The translations under genes and the position numbers were made by a program. Source: Mangifera indica (Eukaryota; Streptophyta; Magnoliopsida; Sapindales; Anacardiaceae). Taken from it: a stretch of DNA of 64,000 bases. Under the pieces are notes generated by a model. It made no database searches. It saw only the letters and a list, made by a program, of their open reading frames with translations, and had not been told where the DNA came from. Shown piece after piece: positions 60,673 through 64,000 of the stretch (position 1 is the stretch's first letter; each line of letters opens with the position of its first letter). The stretch is taken from contig NC_058137.1 in the NCBI RefSeq assembly GCF_011075055.1, positions 26,831,463-26,895,462 of the forward strand, written 5' to 3'.

Positions 60673-62116
60673 GAACCAAATTTTTTGGGTTAGATTTTAA
60701 ATAAAAAGTGTAATTTATAGTGAAAAAAATGTTAATCACTCGTTTGTTTACATTCATGAATTTACAACCGTCTGATGAGGCGCGTTAGCAGGGTCCCCTC
60801 GATTTAGCACATCAATGTCAACCCCGAAACTCACCTAGGCCCCACTGCTCTTTCCCTTCTCGCACATATTCGATGTCAACGTGGCGACATTTTATAGTGC
60901 CACGAACACAGCACCAAACACCGACTCTCCAGTTGCTTTCATTTCAAGTAATACTATCTTCTACGTCACTAGCGGAGAGCTGTAACGAAATCTAGTTGAA
61001 GGTCCCTGAGAACCGTCCGATGTTAAGACGATTCTTGTATCAATACGTGGTGTCAGATCACCGGTTATCTAGGAATCCTGTACGAGAAGTGACCACACTG
61101 AAATTAAACAGGGCTAATTGATGGATCTCCACTAATGTTGATCTTAATAATAAAGCACTTGTTATACTTTAAAGAATTATCTCTAACCTCCCAATAAATG
61201 TCCATACATCCGCTCGGTTTTACTTTCTTAAGGAGGGTTGATAAGAGTAGAATTAGTGAAAATATATTATTATTAAACAATTTTCAGTTTTAAGTATAAT
61301 AAATATAATATTTAAATAAAATAAGTTATAAAGAAATGAGAAAATTCTAAAGTTAGTATAGTTTTTTCTTCTTGCGGTTAGAAAAAAAACATGAAAATTG
61401 TATCAAAAAAGTAATATGTAAGCATTTAACAATAAGATCTGTTGTCTATATGTAATACACTAAACACATCATTTACTAGTTTATTAGTAAAAAATGTAAA
61501 AAAAAAAAAATCGTTTTGCATAGAAATATCAAAAAGAGTGAATTTTGACAGTTTTATTAACTTCCATGATCTCCTTATTATACTATTATCATATCCTATA
61601 AAAAAAGTATTTTACAAAGATAAATGATGACTCTTGTATTTTATCGAATTCTAAACAAAATATCAATAATATAATGAAAAATATAAATTTATAAATAATA
61701 AATCAAATCATTTTAAAAATGTTTGGATTACAAACCACACTATTAGTTATAAGTTATTTTTGTTGATATAAATTTTACATAAATAATTAGAATCTTAGAA
61801 AACTTAATTTAATTTTAATCACTTATTCAACTAAATACATACATACATATACACACACGCGCGCGTGCGCATACACACACATATATATGGAGGGATGCCA
61901 AACATACCTGCAAGTTAGAACAATTTTCAAAATATTGGGGGTATCTTAAAGTTAAACTTAACATTAAGGCAGTATATGAAGTTATCTAATTAATTATTAC
62001 CATAGAAAAAATTAAAAAAAAAATCGAAAACCAGAGCTCCTTAAATAGAACCTTACTCCTGAAGGAATTGCTTAAGGTTCAGATTTTTTATCCTTTCATT
62101 TTCCAGTTGTTTGATT
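60673..62116. other. Intergenic upstream of the C-terminal-anchor gene
   Basis: A GC-richer stretch at about 60770-61110 with no recognised coding content, then AT-rich sequence and a compound microsatellite. The promoter of the next gene should lie in its last few hundred bases; no clear TATA box was seen. Confidence 0.35.
61848..61888. repeat. Alternating TA/CA/CG compound microsatellite
   Basis: TATACACACAC, then GCGCGCGTGCGC, then ATACACACACATATATAT: about 41 bp of strict purine-pyrimidine alternation with a CG-rich core. Confidence 0.85.
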
Positions 62117-63763
62117 ATGGGAGGCGGAGCAGCCATGAGAGCCGTAGGTAAGGTCGCCGGGATTGGGGTTTTCAACGGTGGGATGCGTGGCGGCGTGTCT
62201 TCCGCAACCGCCGCGACCCCGCCCGCATCACAATCCCTGCGAAACGTCTCGCGCCCTGTTGGAGGAATCTTATCGAGCGGGAAGGTTTCCGCTGGAGGTG
62301 ATGTGGCAGAGACGCTGAAACCCTCGTGGGAATTGGATGACTGGGAGTTCGCTGGAGGAGAAAACGATTTTCTGGTGGCGCCAGGGCCGGAATCAACTGA
62401 ACCAATGGCTAGGGTTGTATTTGGCGGTGCGCCAAGCCTTGAGGAGGCTAAGGAAGCAACGTCTGAACTTAAAGAGGCATTGGATAAGTAATTTTTCCCA
62501 GAATTTCTTTGTGAATATTAATTGAAAATTTTTATCTTTTTTCAATTGCATATATTATTGTACCACATCCGCATGGTTAGCTGAAATAAAAAATTCCTAT
62601 TAAGGCACTATTAATTTGATAGTAAATTTTAAGTAATCATACTAATTAGTAACATGGAGGCTTGTTTCTGTAGATTTTTATGGGTATTGATACCAACAGT
62701 TATGGTAAAAAAAATTGCAAACTTTTCAGACTTGATCGTGTTCCACTGTGTTTGATAGATGATTTTTTTTGTTTTCAGGGTTTATTTTTCATCTGAGAAT
62801 TCCAGCGAGAGTGAATATGACGGTGCAGTGTCAGGGCTGCAAATGGTTGCAAACTCTGAATGCTTGGAGACCAAGAGCTGTACCTCATTTGATCCAAAAT
62901 CTGTTACAGTACCAAACCAGGCTATTCAGGCTTTTAAATTCCTTTGTGAAAATGCTTCAGCTCAGGTCTTTTTGATTCAGTTGCCTTGCCTATCTCTTTT
63001 TAGTTGCTTTTAGCTTATGTTTTTGAATGTATATATTTGCCAATTGAGTTGTTACTTTAAGATTTATATTTCTAAAACGATCATATGACCATTCACTTTG
63101 ACAATAATTTTTTGATTTTGGTTTTGTGACCAGACTGTTGTTGCATCAGTTGCTTCTGACCCAGATGTGTGGAATGCTGTCATGCAAAATGAAGCTCTTG
63201 TGCAATTCTTACAGTCCCAGAAAAGCAGTAAGATTTTTATATGTTTTTTCCATTTGATAGATTTTTTAGCAGGACTAGTTTTCTTGAGAGGCTCTTTGGT
63301 GGGAAGGATGCAGTGCAACACTTTTTGATTGGCCGAATGTTCATATTTTTTTTTACCAGCATTTCTTTGGTATGGATCTGAGATTAAATTTGTTGCAGAT
63401 GTAACGTTTGAAGATCAGGGTTCTCCCAGAAAGGTTGATGAATTAACTGATTTGAGCAAAGAAGATACAGGAAGCCATTCTGGAGACAGTGGAAGCCAAA
63501 GTCAGTTTGAGCCCATGGCTGTTCTTCAGAAGATCAAAGATAGTGTGGTTGAACTGGGAATAACAACCATGGATCGAGTGGTTGAGGTGGTGAGCAATGT
63601 GGGTAATTTTCTGCAGAACATTTTTGGCATGCCCGAGGCTGACAAGACTTGCACTGAAGCAGATGCCAAACCAAACCATATTGAAAACAAGGTAGGACTG
63701 GGAGCTTCTGTCATTGGACTGGCCATTATGGTGATCATGGTGGTTGTGCTGAAGCGAGTTTGA
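62117..63763 (+). CDS. Uncharacterised plant protein with C-terminal membrane anchor
   Basis: I cannot name its function. Four exons: 62117-62487, 62779-62965, 63134-63227 and 63399-63763, joined in frame to 1017 nt and 338 residues. The start is the ATG of MGGGAAMRAVGKVAG; the codons before it are non-ATG. Residues 1-60 are Gly/Ala/Ser-rich, followed by WELDDWEF and a helical LEEAKEATSELKEALDK segment. The middle holds VASDPDVWNAVMQNEALVQF, where most of the conservation I recall lies. The C-terminus has VLQKIKDSVVELGI, then a hydrophobic span GASVIGLAIMVIMVVVL ending in KRV, as in a tail-anchored protein with a short basic tail. A second in-frame acceptor at 63360 (TTTTTACCAG) would lengthen exon 4 by 13 residues; I prefer 63399 but both are possible. 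Confidence 0.8.
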
Positions 63764-64000
63764 AAGTTTATATTCTGGCAAATTACCCAAAAATTTGTCG
63801 AGTTCACAAACTCTTTGGAAGTATTTCTCCGTTATGATGCATTAGTAGATATGTACAGTACTTTACAAACCTTTTGCAGCTCGGGTGGCTTATGCTAAAG
63901 TTATGCAAAGTACTTCACATTGCGTAATTTTACTTGTTCCCTGCAGCACTTGCATATTGCAATTTTGTGTCAAACCAGATGATATTTTTTCAAGCCATTT
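63764..64000 (+). other. 3' UTR and flank of the C-terminal-anchor gene
   Basis: Sequence after the stop at 63763 to the window end, presumed 3' UTR. No other gene seen. Confidence 0.4.

Noticed and set aside
1..64000. CRISPR arrays, bacterial operons, rRNA genes, intact viral genes
   Set aside because: None seen; genes are intron-containing plant units, and repeats lack the regular spacing of CRISPR arrays.

Overview
The window is nuclear DNA from a flowering plant, most likely a core eudicot. It is AT-rich, its genes are split by short GT-AG introns, and the encoded proteins are plant-specific families close in sequence to their Arabidopsis counterparts (GH3 auxin conjugase, MORF9, an atypical bHLH, DUF538, F-box/FBD). 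No bacterial, organellar or viral gene set, CRISPR array or rRNA gene is visible. The species cannot be named from the sequence.

Layout. 1-3.3 kb: a seven-exon bHLH112/bHLH123-like transcription factor on the minus strand, with a duplicated TATA module upstream. 3.3-18.5 kb: about 15 kb without a convincing gene, holding decayed interspersed repeats, a 2 x 106 bp tandem repeat, microsatellites, a block of four G-boxes and a promoter-like GC-rich island. 18.6-20.6 kb: GH3.6-type IAA-amido synthetase on the minus strand, with TATA box, an auxin-response element and a G-box upstream. 20.7-30.5 kb: another gene-poor stretch. 30.5-39.0 kb: a WDR25-like WD40 protein on the minus strand, whose second intron carries a 3.5 kb non-autonomous LTR retrotransposon in antisense orientation. 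39.4-40.0 kb: a long foldback (MITE-like) element just upstream of that gene. 42.8 kb: a tRNA-derived SINE-like repeat. 43.3-46.5 kb: an F-box/LRR/FBD gene broken by three in-frame stops. 47.0-47.4 kb: a possible small unrecognised gene. 48.2-49.7 kb: MORF9, a plastid RNA-editing factor. 55.8-56.6 kb: a secreted DUF538 protein. 60.34-60.67 kb: a complete 335-bp LTR element with only 33 bp between its LTRs and a perfect target-site duplication. 62.1-63.8 kb: an uncharacterised protein with a C-terminal membrane anchor.

The genes are independent plant transcription units, not an operon. No new multigene system is evident. The most notable structures are mobile: the minimal SMART/TRIM-type element at 60.3 kb, the LTR element in the WDR25 intron with a G-poor segment and an unidentified degraded reading frame, and the foldback element at 39.4 kb. 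The F-box pseudogene, whose three stops can each be explained by one C-to-T change, is the clearest gene-decay event. Exon limits were set by hand from splice motifs, reading phase and remembered family sequence. No alignment or database search was run.
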